This document shows positions 28,970 to 37,770 of a stretch of 64,000 bases of DNA, in pieces. The notes under the pieces are model-generated. The model saw only the letters and a list, made by a program, of their open reading frames with translations. It had not been told where the DNA came from and did not search any database. The position numbers and the translations under genes were made by a program. The stretch is from assembly GCF_000026365.1 (NCBI RefSeq), contig NC_012995.1, positions 250,501-314,500 of the forward strand, given 5' to 3'. This stretch comes from Zygosaccharomyces rouxii (lineage: Eukaryota > Ascomycota > Saccharomycetes > Saccharomycetales > Saccharomycetaceae). Every line of letters begins with the position of its first letter. The stretch's first letter is position 1.

Positions 28970-30301
28970 ATGAGTGAGATTAACAATTCTACCTACAATC
29001 CAATGAATGCATATGTAACGTTTACATCAATATATGGTGATGATACTATGGTACGTTTCAAAGATGTGGAATTGGTAGTTAACAAAAGGGTTACAGAAGC
29101 CATTATGTTCGGCGTCAAAGTTGGTGCAGCTTCGTTGACACTCATCATCATGTGGATGATCTCTAAGAAAAGAACAACACCGATATTTATCATAAATCAG
29201 TCTTCGCTTGTATTTACCATAATACATGCTTCGCTTTATTTTGGGTACCTTTTGTCAGGATTTGGTAGTATAGTTTACAATATGACATCGTTCCCGCAGT
29301 TAATAAGCTCCAATGACGTTCGTGTGTACGCAGCTACAAATATTTTTGAGGTCCTGTTGGTAGCATCTATCGAAATCTCTCTGGTTTTTCAGGTCAAAGT
29401 TATGTTTGCCAACAATAATGGTCGAAGATGGACTTGGTGTTTGATGGTAGTTTCCATAGGGATGGCACTAGCTACTGTAGGACTTTATTTTGCCACTGCC
29501 GTTGAGTTGATCAGAGCTGCTTACAGCAATGATACTGTTAGCCGCCATGTTTTTTACAATGTTTCTCTGATCTTACTAGCGTCATCTGTCAATCTAATGA
29601 CACTAATGCTAGTGGTAAAATTAGTATTAGCGATCAGATCAAGAAGATTTTTGGGGTTGAAACAGTTTGACAGTTTCCACATATTACTTATAATGTCTTG
29701 CCAGACTCTAATAGCACCTTCCATTCTATTCATTTTGGGTTGGACCTTAGACCCTCATACTGGTAATGAGGTTTTAATTACAGTTGGTCAATTGCTAATA
29801 GTACTGTCATTACCGCTGTCATCTATGTGGGCTACAACCGCTAACAATACCAGTTCATCTAGTAGTTCGGTGTCCTGTAATGACAGCTCTTTTGGTAATG
29901 ACAATCTCTGTTCCAAGAGTTCGCAATTTAGAAGAACTTTTATGAATAGATTCCGTCCCAAGTCGGTTAATGGTGACGGTAATTCTGAAAATACCTTTGT
30001 TACAATTGATGATTTGGAAAAAAGCGTTTTTCAAGAATTATCAACACCTGTTAGCGGAGAATCAAAGATAGATCATGATCATGCAAGTAGTATTTCATGT
30101 CAAAAGACATGTAATCATGTTCATGCTTCGACAGTGAATTCAGATAAGGGATCTTGGTCCTCTGATGGTAGTTGTGGCAGTTCTCCGTTAAGAAAGACTT
30201 CCACCGTTAATTCTGAAGATTTACCTCCACATATATTGAGCGCCTACGATGACGATCGAGGTATAGTAGAAAGTAAAAAAATTATCCTAAAGAAATTATG
30301 A
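28970..30301 (+). CDS. STE2: Alpha-factor pheromone receptor (STE2)
   Basis: The 443-residue class D GPCR matches Ste2 (431). An N-terminal extracellular tail with an N-glycosylation site (NNST) is followed by seven hydrophobic segments between about residues 45 and 290 (for example VGAASLTLIIMWMI, HILLIMSCQTLIAPSILFIL and VGQLLIVLSLPLSSMWA, with the conserved Pro in the LPLSSMWA segment). A Ser/Thr-rich cytoplasmic tail of about 150 residues follows, for phosphorylation and endocytosis. It is expressed in a cells. The upstream operators and TATA box support this start and mating-type control. Confidence 0.96.
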   Translation: MSEINNSTYNPMNAYVTFTSIYGDDTMVRFKDVELVVNKRVTEAIMFGVKVGAASLTLIIMWMISKKRTTPIFIINQSSLVFTIIHASLYFGYLLSGFGSIVYNMTSFPQLISSNDVRVYAATNIFEVLLVASIEISLVFQVKVMFANNNGRRWTWCLMVVSIGMALATVGLYFATAVELIRAAYSNDTVSRHVFYNVSLILLASSVNLMTLMLVVKLVLAIRSRRFLGLKQFDSFHILLIMSCQTLIAPSILFILGWTLDPHTGNEVLITVGQLLIVLSLPLSSMWATTANNTSSSSSSVSCNDSSFGNDNLCSKSSQFRRTFMNRFRPKSVNGDGNSENTFVTIDDLEKSVFQELSTPVSGESKIDHDHASSISCQKTCNHVHASTVNSDKGSWSSDGSCGSSPLRKTSTVNSEDLPPHILSAYDDDRGIVESKKIILKKL

Positions 30302-30416
30302 ATAAATTGAAGGGCTGGTCCTGTTTTAGTTTTTTCCGTCAAATAAATAAGTAACAACTCTATCAAATCGTTAATGTTATAATATATTGGTGAAAGTGAA
30401 GAGACTTTTCAAAAGT

Positions 30417-33400
30417 TCAAGTTTGTCCTATTATCTGTTTCATCCCATAAAGTAACCATGCGCAAGTAATGTTACAGAGGTGATGCGTCCAGTAAAGATT
30501 TCTGGTACCATAAATCAAACTGAAAAATCCCATATAACTCAATAAGCCAAGGATAATAATACCGTCAAATTTACTATACTGAGGTATGTTCAATCTGGAG
30601 TTCATGCCCACTAATAGTATCATGGGGGCTACAGCCACGAAATTATGATGTGACTTGAAGGGTGTTTCCCATCTTATTGCAATGTTGTGAAGGAAAACAA
30701 TGATAATGGGGGAATCTACCGCAACGATGAGCGTCAGCAGCAAAAATACGCAAAAGTTGTAATTTTTCAAGTTAAGGTATTCTCTCGTTCTATTGTTTTC
30801 CGAAATAAAGGTGATTCTGAGACAAGTGCCAATTTGAATCACTAGACAAATTGCCGCCGCCAACTGGTATGGAATGTAAAGGACTACCGCTAAAATTAAG
30901 AGTAACGATGTGGATAAACGGGTAAGTCCCAAGAGTTGGGATTCGGGCATAGATGTGTCCACTTTTGGTGAGGGAAAAAGCCCAATTTTTTTCAACTTGT
31001 GAATTATTTGATCCAGAAATCGACTTAAGTGGGAAATGAACACTAAAACACCAATGGTCATCAATGTAAAGAAAACACCGAGTCCCAACATATAATTATT
31101 CCTGATCCCCAAAAAATAGAGGTTTGCATGCATGTGGATATTTCCTAATAAAAATGGTCTGTTAAAACCTATGGGGTCTAGTGTGAAGAGTAATTTTTGT
31201 ACAATTTCGGAATTGACGATGGGTGATAATGCAATTAGAAAAATAGTGATTGAAATCCAGTATTTGTATAAGATCAAACTCAAAGCATCTTCGAAATTCA
31301 AAAAATTAGAGGTTTTATTATACCAAAAGAACTGGTATGCCATGACAATTGAAACAACACTAATGGGGAGAGCTAAAAATGACAATCTGTACCTTAGGAA
31401 AAGCATTTGCAAAGTCATTTTCCAATTTATTTTCATCCTCAGACGTAAATTGGAATTAGGTGGTTGGAAAACTTTCAATTTGAGAGCCTTATCGTGTGTT
31501 TCCTCCAGTGGGACGAAAGGAGCAACGTTGTGCATGAATATGTCAGTCTTTTTTTGTGCTACGTTAACATGCCACTTAGTTTCACCAGGATCATGGTTCC
31601 ATTGTCTGATAAATGGCTCGAAAATGGGGTTTCCTCCAGTGTGATCCATTTTTACATCGAGTTCATAAGCGATTAAAGATTCCCACAAATTGGGGAGACT
31701 AACTTCGTGCCAAGAAAATTGTGAATTTAGTTCAATTTCAAACCCATAGAGAGCAACTTCGAGAGGTGTTACGGGGCTAATTGTCATATTAATACCTGAG
31801 GTAACGCCGGCAATCATAAAATCTTCATTTGTAATGTCAGCCAGATTGGGGCTCTTCAACAATACAAAATCGTAATGAGAAAGCACTCTACCATCCAATT
31901 CCAAAAACTTGAATGGTTCTGAACTCCCATCCATTCCTGAGTCACCGGGAGACTCTGTATATTCAGACGATGCAGGGATATGCAAAAGATTTGGTTCAGC
32001 ATCCACACATTCTAGTATGCTACCTTTCTTCTCATTAATAAATTTACCCTCTTTGCAAAAATGCATGGAAGTAGATGACATTGATGTAAGAAAATAAAAC
32101 ATGGCAGTCGGATCACTGTCAGGTAAAATGAATTTAGTATATTTGGCTGAAACATCGACATTGTCTGGTGACACAGTAAATCTTTCGTCAAGTTTAACAA
32201 CTTCAGCACCTTCGAAATCTTTAGCTTCATAATTTTTAAAATGGTGCTGTGGATCAGCCAAATCAAAATCCCGAGACGCATATTCCTCAAGTCCTGAAAG
32301 AAGAAGCTTTCTCGAAATTGACATTCTCTCCTTCAATGGTAGCACTTTCTCCGTACTATTGGTATTAACTGTTTCCAGTAAAAGCCTTCCGATGACCTCT
32401 CTTAATTGATTGCACCATACAATAGCTAAATGGTCAATGGGAGTCCAAACATCGGGGATTCCTGTGGAAAAGGTGGTGAAGCCGTTTTCTAATGGTATAA
32501 TGTTCTCTATAGCTGTATAGTCAGCTGGTAAAGTAGAATCTAATATCCCGCCTGTTATTGATATCAACGATACGTTTTTGGACATGAATGAATCTCTGTC
32601 TTGAAATTGAGAACTCCAGAAGTCATTTGTCTGCTGATAAATTTTCAGGATATCACCATCAAAAGTGACAGGTGATGCGGCATGAGGTGAAGAGAGTGTA
32701 ATGATAGATTGAATGGAATCTGGTACATGATTTTGTAATGTAGGTAGGATACGCGCGACCAATCCTCCCATTGAATGACCTAAAATTATTACAGATGTGG
32801 GTATAGGGCCTTCATACGAATAATTCTGCCCATAGAGTGATAAGATGTATCTGATTGCGTCGTTCAAGTATTCTGCCTGATCAAGCATAGTCCTTCCATG
32901 GAATGCTGTAAAATCTTCATTGAAGTCGGCGGCAAAAAAGTCCAGATTTCTCCTGTAGGGATTTTTTATTTCGCCTTCACTGGCAAAATATAATTCTGAA
33001 CATATAGCTGCAATCGATCTAACTTGTTTAAAACTTCCTGCATTACCAGGAATGAATAAAACTGGAATCCCATCTAACTGAATTGAATTATCTTCCATCG
33101 GTTCTGTATCTAATCCTTGTTCTCTATAAAGATACAGGTGGTATTTTTGAGCCAATGAAGTAAATTTAGAATCAAATCCATCAATTTTGGCGTATGATGG
33201 GTACATGTAAACAGAGTGACATTTGGGTGAATCAGCACCATGGAAGGTACCAAATACGGTAAAATATGCAGTCACCAATGCCAATATCATACCGATAGCT
33301 GCGATAACTTTCATTCTACATCGGCATTTTCGAGTTTGTTGTTGATTTAGGTCTATTAAAGTTAAATCTGCTCCATAATCTTCAGGTTTAGCTTCATCTT

Positions 33401-33539
33401 GATCGCAACCGCCAACTCTTGAGATTTTTCTAGTCGAATCTGAATTATCTTGGAAGATTGAATTTATCAATGGCAGAGGTGAAGCATTATAACCCCTTCT
33501 AGCCAATGAACTCAGGACTCTTCGAACCCCCATTACCAT
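30417..33539 (-). CDS. BST1: GPI inositol deacylase (BST1)
   Basis: The 1040-residue ER membrane protein matches Bst1 (1029). An N-terminal hydrophobic segment (VIAAIGMILALVTAYFTVF) precedes a luminal lipase domain whose nucleophile motif is ILGHSMGGLVAR (Ser near residue 255); the oxyanion-side motif VLFIPGNAGSFKQVRS is also present. At least eight hydrophobic segments occupy the C-terminal 350 residues. The enzyme removes the inositol acyl chain from GPI anchors, allowing ER exit, and is linked to ER quality control. The start is ATG 33539, with another Met two codons later. Confidence 0.95.
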   Translation of the reverse strand: MVMGVRRVLSSLARRGYNASPLPLINSIFQDNSDSTRKISRVGGCDQDEAKPEDYGADLTLIDLNQQQTRKCRCRMKVIAAIGMILALVTAYFTVFGTFHGADSPKCHSVYMYPSYAKIDGFDSKFTSLAQKYHLYLYREQGLDTEPMEDNSIQLDGIPVLFIPGNAGSFKQVRSIAAICSELYFASEGEIKNPYRRNLDFFAADFNEDFTAFHGRTMLDQAEYLNDAIRYILSLYGQNYSYEGPIPTSVIILGHSMGGLVARILPTLQNHVPDSIQSIITLSSPHAASPVTFDGDILKIYQQTNDFWSSQFQDRDSFMSKNVSLISITGGILDSTLPADYTAIENIIPLENGFTTFSTGIPDVWTPIDHLAIVWCNQLREVIGRLLLETVNTNSTEKVLPLKERMSISRKLLLSGLEEYASRDFDLADPQHHFKNYEAKDFEGAEVVKLDERFTVSPDNVDVSAKYTKFILPDSDPTAMFYFLTSMSSTSMHFCKEGKFINEKKGSILECVDAEPNLLHIPASSEYTESPGDSGMDGSSEPFKFLELDGRVLSHYDFVLLKSPNLADITNEDFMIAGVTSGINMTISPVTPLEVALYGFEIELNSQFSWHEVSLPNLWESLIAYELDVKMDHTGGNPIFEPFIRQWNHDPGETKWHVNVAQKKTDIFMHNVAPFVPLEETHDKALKLKVFQPPNSNLRLRMKINWKMTLQMLFLRYRLSFLALPISVVSIVMAYQFFWYNKTSNFLNFEDALSLILYKYWISITIFLIALSPIVNSEIVQKLLFTLDPIGFNRPFLLGNIHMHANLYFLGIRNNYMLGLGVFFTLMTIGVLVFISHLSRFLDQIIHKLKKIGLFPSPKVDTSMPESQLLGLTRLSTSLLLILAVVLYIPYQLAAAICLVIQIGTCLRITFISENNRTREYLNLKNYNFCVFLLLTLIVAVDSPIIIVFLHNIAIRWETPFKSHHNFVAVAPMILLVGMNSRLNIPQYSKFDGIIILGLLSYMGFFSLIYGTRNLYWTHHLCNITCAWLLYGMKQIIGQT

Positions 33540-34035
33540 TTATTGGCGACTCAACTCGAGGAAATTGTTGCAGAAAGTGGTAATCAAAACCTTAGCAGTA
33601 GCAGCACGTTATGCAGTCAGGTGGAGGGCTTCAAAAGGTTCCAATTCAGTTATTAGCCATCAATTTATTTGGTTTTGACGAACTTGATATTTTGCAAAAC
33701 AGTGCGTTTTCCATTCTGCTTCGGAACAAAATTATGGCCGTTAAGAAGGAAGCAAATATAAGACAAAAAATCCTACATGAAGATAATTATGTGTATAAAA
33801 GATTAAACCTCAGTATCGTTTTTTGTTTCTAATACTTGAAATCAAATAGAGAATTAGAAGGCAAAATAAATAAATAAAAAAAAAAAAAAATATGCAATTG
33901 TCTACTTAACTTGTCGTCTCTATGGTCGTCACTATAGTAATTTAATAATAATACAACTTTCTGCCAATTCCGGCTAATGAGAATTGAATTGAATGTAGTT
34001 ATTTCCACAAATGTTCATGCAAAATAATCTTGAGA
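33540..34035. other. BST1-EPL1 intergenic region
   Basis: BST1 starts leftward at 33539 and EPL1 ends at 34036, so this 496-bp region is the BST1 promoter plus the EPL1 3' flank. It contains one small ATG frame (33611-33832, listed separately) and an A-run (33878-33890). No regulatory motif stands out. Confidence 0.5.
33611..33832 (+). CDS. Possible small ORF, 73 residues, unrecognised
   Basis: This ATG-initiated frame diverges from BST1 with only 71 bp between starts. The product begins with polar residues, then has mixed hydrophobic and charged helices (PIQLLAINLFGFDELDIL; NKIMAVKKEANIRQKIL). Composition looks protein-like, but I recognise no family and know no S. cerevisiae gene between BST1 and EPL1. 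It may be spurious. Confidence 0.25.
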   Translation: MQSGGGLQKVPIQLLAINLFGFDELDILQNSAFSILLRNKIMAVKKEANIRQKILHEDNYVYKRLNLSIVFCF

Positions 34036-36738
34036 TCAAGACGATTTTTTTTGAGTCACTGGAACCCCCTGATGTGGTTTAGTGTGATGTTGGTTTGAAA
34101 TACCATTAACCTTCTTCGGCATCGCTGGTGATGATTCCATCTTCGATGAAGGTTGGGACAGCGAAGATGTCGCCGATAAAGAGGGGGATCTGGCATGCTG
34201 TGATTGCTGTTGCTGTTCTTGTTCTTGCTGTTGCAGCTCTTGTTCTTGTTCTTGTTCTTGCTGTATCTGCTGCTGCTGTTGTTGCTGCAATTGCAGTTGT
34301 TTCTGATTCAATTTTTGTTGTCTCATCCTTGCCACGTATTCTTGACGATATTTTATTGTTACGTCACGTAATTGTTCGTAGGACTTACTACCAAGCATTG
34401 TGCCAAACCTGATCACTTGAGTTTCATTAGAAATTTGGTTTAATCTGGAAGGTTCCTCCAAGACTTTGAGACCGTATTCATTTCTTGGTGAATCGTGTTG
34501 CCACTTATCGTAAAGTCTTGAAAATTCATCCCATTTGGAATCATAAACGTTAATCGTCTCTTGTGGATTTTGTTCTTGAGATTCAATCGCGTCAAAATCC
34601 AGAAATTGGTTTAGAACGGAATCTACCGATTTTTCCATATGATTCGGTTTACGATCGATGTACTGAATTCCACAACGTCCAACACGTTTTCTAAATTTAA
34701 CTGGGTATTCCTTCGAATGAATTTCATTATTGGTCTGGAAAGGATCATAAACTTCTAATTTTTTAACCTTAAAATTATTTGATGGTAACTTTTCACCTTC
34801 ATGATTATAAGCTGTAATATCATCAGTATTACCATTGAGATATGCAGGTAAATTACCACAGTAGTAAGATCTATTGATTTCATATTTGGATGAGGCAATT
34901 GACGAAAACGGTGAATTATTTGGCAAAACATCTTTGGGCAACGTAATGTCAAACACTGGATTATATGGATCATCCGTTAAGTTGAAAAGATCTTTGTCCT
35001 CTAACTTACGTTTTTCCATTCTATCGTGAACAAATTTACGTGCATTTCTCTCCTTGTTAGTCAACAGGTGATCTACATCGTCGAGAGTAATATCAGGAAC
35101 TTTAGAAGAAGGTAACCTGACATAAACATGGGATTGAATAGATTGTCCTTGTTGTGCCTGTTGTGATTGCTGTACCTGTGGTTGTTCTTGCTGCTGTTGT
35201 TGCTGGGCCTGCTGGGCTTGTTGTGCTTGTAGTGCTTGTTGAGCCTGTTGAGCCTGTTGAACTTGTTGTGCATGCATATGTCCTGCATGTTTCCCTGATG
35301 CAATAGCCAAGTTTTGAGCCTGTAATTGTTGTAACTGCTGTTTGGTAAGTTTTTGGCCAGATTTGGCCAAGTGTTCCAAATTTTTCTTCAGTATTCTTCC
35401 CTTTAATCCTCTCTTTACAGATGAATCTGACGTAGTGACGGCATTGGTAGAAGATGAAGCAGGTGAGGATACAGCGGCTTCCGCTGCACCTGCTGCACCG
35501 GCGTTTTGCTTCATTTGACTTTGAGCCACCACATTGAGACGCTTTCTCTTGTGATTAACCAAATCTTCATCTTCGCCTCTAATACCTAGAGATCTCTTTA
35601 GACGTTTGACATTGGATCTTTGATCAAATATACGCATATTTTGTTCCAATAGGTCCAATGTAACTTTTTCACGCCTCGCAACTAGTAATGCCATATCTTT
35701 TGCATGTTCTAGTTCTTGATGTAGCAACCGCAATTTTTGACTGTTCAAAATATCTACACGTCTAGTCTTTCTAGGTTGTCTTACATCACGCCTGCGGAAG
35801 CACACGTATGGGTTTGAATCATCTTTTTCATCTGGTCTTTCAAACCTTAATTGAGGGAAAATTTCGGTATTGGAAGAGTTTATTTTTCTTTGTTTCCAAT
35901 ATTCATAAACTTGAACACCGAATTTTTCAATAACTTGTGATAAGGGTCTAATACCTGACTGGCAATCAATAGACTCCAATTGGGTAGTAAAAATTTGATC
36001 TTCTTTGTACCCAATTTCTTTGCCCAACTGCTGTTTTAGTTGTTGGTTAAGCAAATCCGCCTTTAAAAGGGTTGGTTTCAGTTCTTCAAACGATAAGATC
36101 GTTTCTGGATCCATACTTAAAAATGGTTGTCTCTCGTGAATGGCAGACTCGAAACTTGAACAAAGGATTTCAAACTCATCCTCTGACAATTTTTCATCTT
36201 CTTTTTCTTTACCAGCATTTATTTTGCCTTCTAAAAACTCTTCATCTTTTTCATCCATACTGTATGGAGCTCCACAACATTCTTCCAAAGTAGCTGAAAA
36301 CTTTATATAACTTGAAGGTTCCTTGAAACGACCTTGATAAAATTTATCGAAATCGGTCCATGTAGCCGTTGCCTTTGGAGTTGGGATATATTCTCTTTTC
36401 CTTGATTCATCTGATAGATTTGCACCTTTCTGTAAGATTCTATTCAAATGCACTTCTTTCTCTTCATTTTTTTCCATACCCGTCTCAATCTCCATCATCT
36501 CCCTCTCTTGTAACTCGTTTTGATTCAAGCTTTTAAGGTCATTCGGCCTGTATATCTTTAGTCGCTGTTTCACGGAGATTTTACGATGTCTGAACCTTGA
36601 AGCATTAGCGGCTATTTCTGCAGAAGAGCCAGCTGAACCAGCAGCAGCAACATTCGGGGTAGTAGCAGGGGAACCAGGGGAATGATCTTTAATCCTATTT
36701 TTAGTACCATTACTGCTGCTATTAGTAGGGGTAGGCAT
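34036..36738 (-). CDS. EPL1: NuA4 histone acetyltransferase subunit, enhancer of polycomb-like (EPL1)
   Basis: The 900-residue product matches Epl1 (832). The EPcA domain spans the N-terminal region: RFRHRKISVKQRLKIYR, then YIPTPKATATWTDFDKFY and the R-rich NPYVCFRRRDVRQPRKTRR. This part organises the Esa1-Yng2-Eaf6 catalytic module. Two glutamine-rich tracts follow, one at about residues 490-530 (QAQQAQQAQQ type) and one at about 810-850. They are encoded by interrupted CAA/CAG mixes, which should limit expansion. In S. cerevisiae BST1 and EPL1 are also neighbours (YFL025C/YFL024C). Confidence 0.96.
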   Translation of the reverse strand: MPTPTNSSSNGTKNRIKDHSPGSPATTPNVAAAGSAGSSAEIAANASRFRHRKISVKQRLKIYRPNDLKSLNQNELQEREMMEIETGMEKNEEKEVHLNRILQKGANLSDESRKREYIPTPKATATWTDFDKFYQGRFKEPSSYIKFSATLEECCGAPYSMDEKDEEFLEGKINAGKEKEDEKLSEDEFEILCSSFESAIHERQPFLSMDPETILSFEELKPTLLKADLLNQQLKQQLGKEIGYKEDQIFTTQLESIDCQSGIRPLSQVIEKFGVQVYEYWKQRKINSSNTEIFPQLRFERPDEKDDSNPYVCFRRRDVRQPRKTRRVDILNSQKLRLLHQELEHAKDMALLVARREKVTLDLLEQNMRIFDQRSNVKRLKRSLGIRGEDEDLVNHKRKRLNVVAQSQMKQNAGAAGAAEAAVSSPASSSTNAVTTSDSSVKRGLKGRILKKNLEHLAKSGQKLTKQQLQQLQAQNLAIASGKHAGHMHAQQVQQAQQAQQALQAQQAQQAQQQQQQEQPQVQQSQQAQQGQSIQSHVYVRLPSSKVPDITLDDVDHLLTNKERNARKFVHDRMEKRKLEDKDLFNLTDDPYNPVFDITLPKDVLPNNSPFSSIASSKYEINRSYYCGNLPAYLNGNTDDITAYNHEGEKLPSNNFKVKKLEVYDPFQTNNEIHSKEYPVKFRKRVGRCGIQYIDRKPNHMEKSVDSVLNQFLDFDAIESQEQNPQETINVYDSKWDEFSRLYDKWQHDSPRNEYGLKVLEEPSRLNQISNETQVIRFGTMLGSKSYEQLRDVTIKYRQEYVARMRQQKLNQKQLQLQQQQQQQIQQEQEQEQELQQQEQEQQQQSQHARSPSLSATSSLSQPSSKMESSPAMPKKVNGISNQHHTKPHQGVPVTQKKSS

Positions 36739-37770
36739 ACTGCAAGTAATATTATTGTTGTTATTATTGTCACTACTATAGTTTATTGTCGTTGACAGGT
36801 GTCGGCGGCTAATGCCACGTGACCTCGTCCGAAATTATCAGGCGACAAAATTCTGAGCGAACTGTCCGGACAGGGGGACAAAAAAATTTTTTCTTCCTTT
36901 GTATTCCACCGCCTTAAACTGGGAGGAGAAAGAAAAAGAGCCGAAAAACTAAGAGTGTCTAAGCACTGTAAGAGAGCCACGGAATGGGGGATATACCGAT
37001 AGTTCTTTTAACTCTTGGTGTTTTTCTCTCTGCTTTTTTCTTGCACAAACAGTAGAGTCTAAAGAACTTTCAAGGCTCCTTCTCAGGCAGACTCTAGTCT
37101 TGTGTTACTGTAGCCTGTTGTTTATTTGCTTAGGTATCGGTGGCGTCTTTGTAAGCCCACCTTACACTCCTTGTGGTTGGTTGATTAGTTAAGAGAGAAA
37201 AAAGGAGTTAGCAAAGGCGAAAAGTTTCCACGGCGCGAAAACGGACAGTATTTTGACCGGACAATTTTTTTTCTTTTATGACTCATTATCGTTGTATACG
37301 GAACATGTGAATATCACGTGTTTGATCTAGTTAGGTTTCTTTCTTTTCAGAGGCTCAGGAAGAAGTTTATTTGTAGGCTAACCTTGCCCTACAGTACCTT
37401 GTCTATTCTTACTGGTTAAGTAGTGTTTCTTTCGCGCTGTAGTATAGAGAAGTCACGTGGTGTGTGATTTGCTAAAAAAGTCTTGGCCGCAATATTTAGA
37501 AGTAACTCCACACATATGGCTACTACTGTGGGGTCAGTTTTCGAAAGCATAAAAAAAGCCCGTAGTAACATCATACGAGCAATCTCTGAAATGGTGTCCG
37601 GGCATACAGGGAGTGCACCGGACATCGCATGTGATTTTCATTACAAATGTAAACTATGCTGCCATCATCATTTCTGATGAGATGAGCTTGAGATGAGATG
37701 AGGTTAGTATTGTGGTAACTGATCAAAAAATACATCAAATGAAGGCAAAGACTGTATCAGGATTCTCAGC
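36739..37770. promoter_or_regulatory. EPL1-BUD27 divergent intergenic region with CACGTG and CCGGACA motifs
   Basis: This is a 1.03-kb region between divergent genes. It contains three CACGTG E-boxes (36817-36822, 37315-37320, 37453-37458), the perfect palindrome CTGTCCGGACAG (36862-36873), CCGGACA (37257-37263), and an inverted pair TGTCCGG (37595-37601) with CCGGACA (37618-37624). No convincing ORF is present; the frame at 37483 begins with TTG. Confidence 0.6.

Noticed and set aside
37483..37677. 64-codon frame upstream of BUD27
   Set aside because: It begins with TTG and contains the inverted CCGGACA pair; no protein features.
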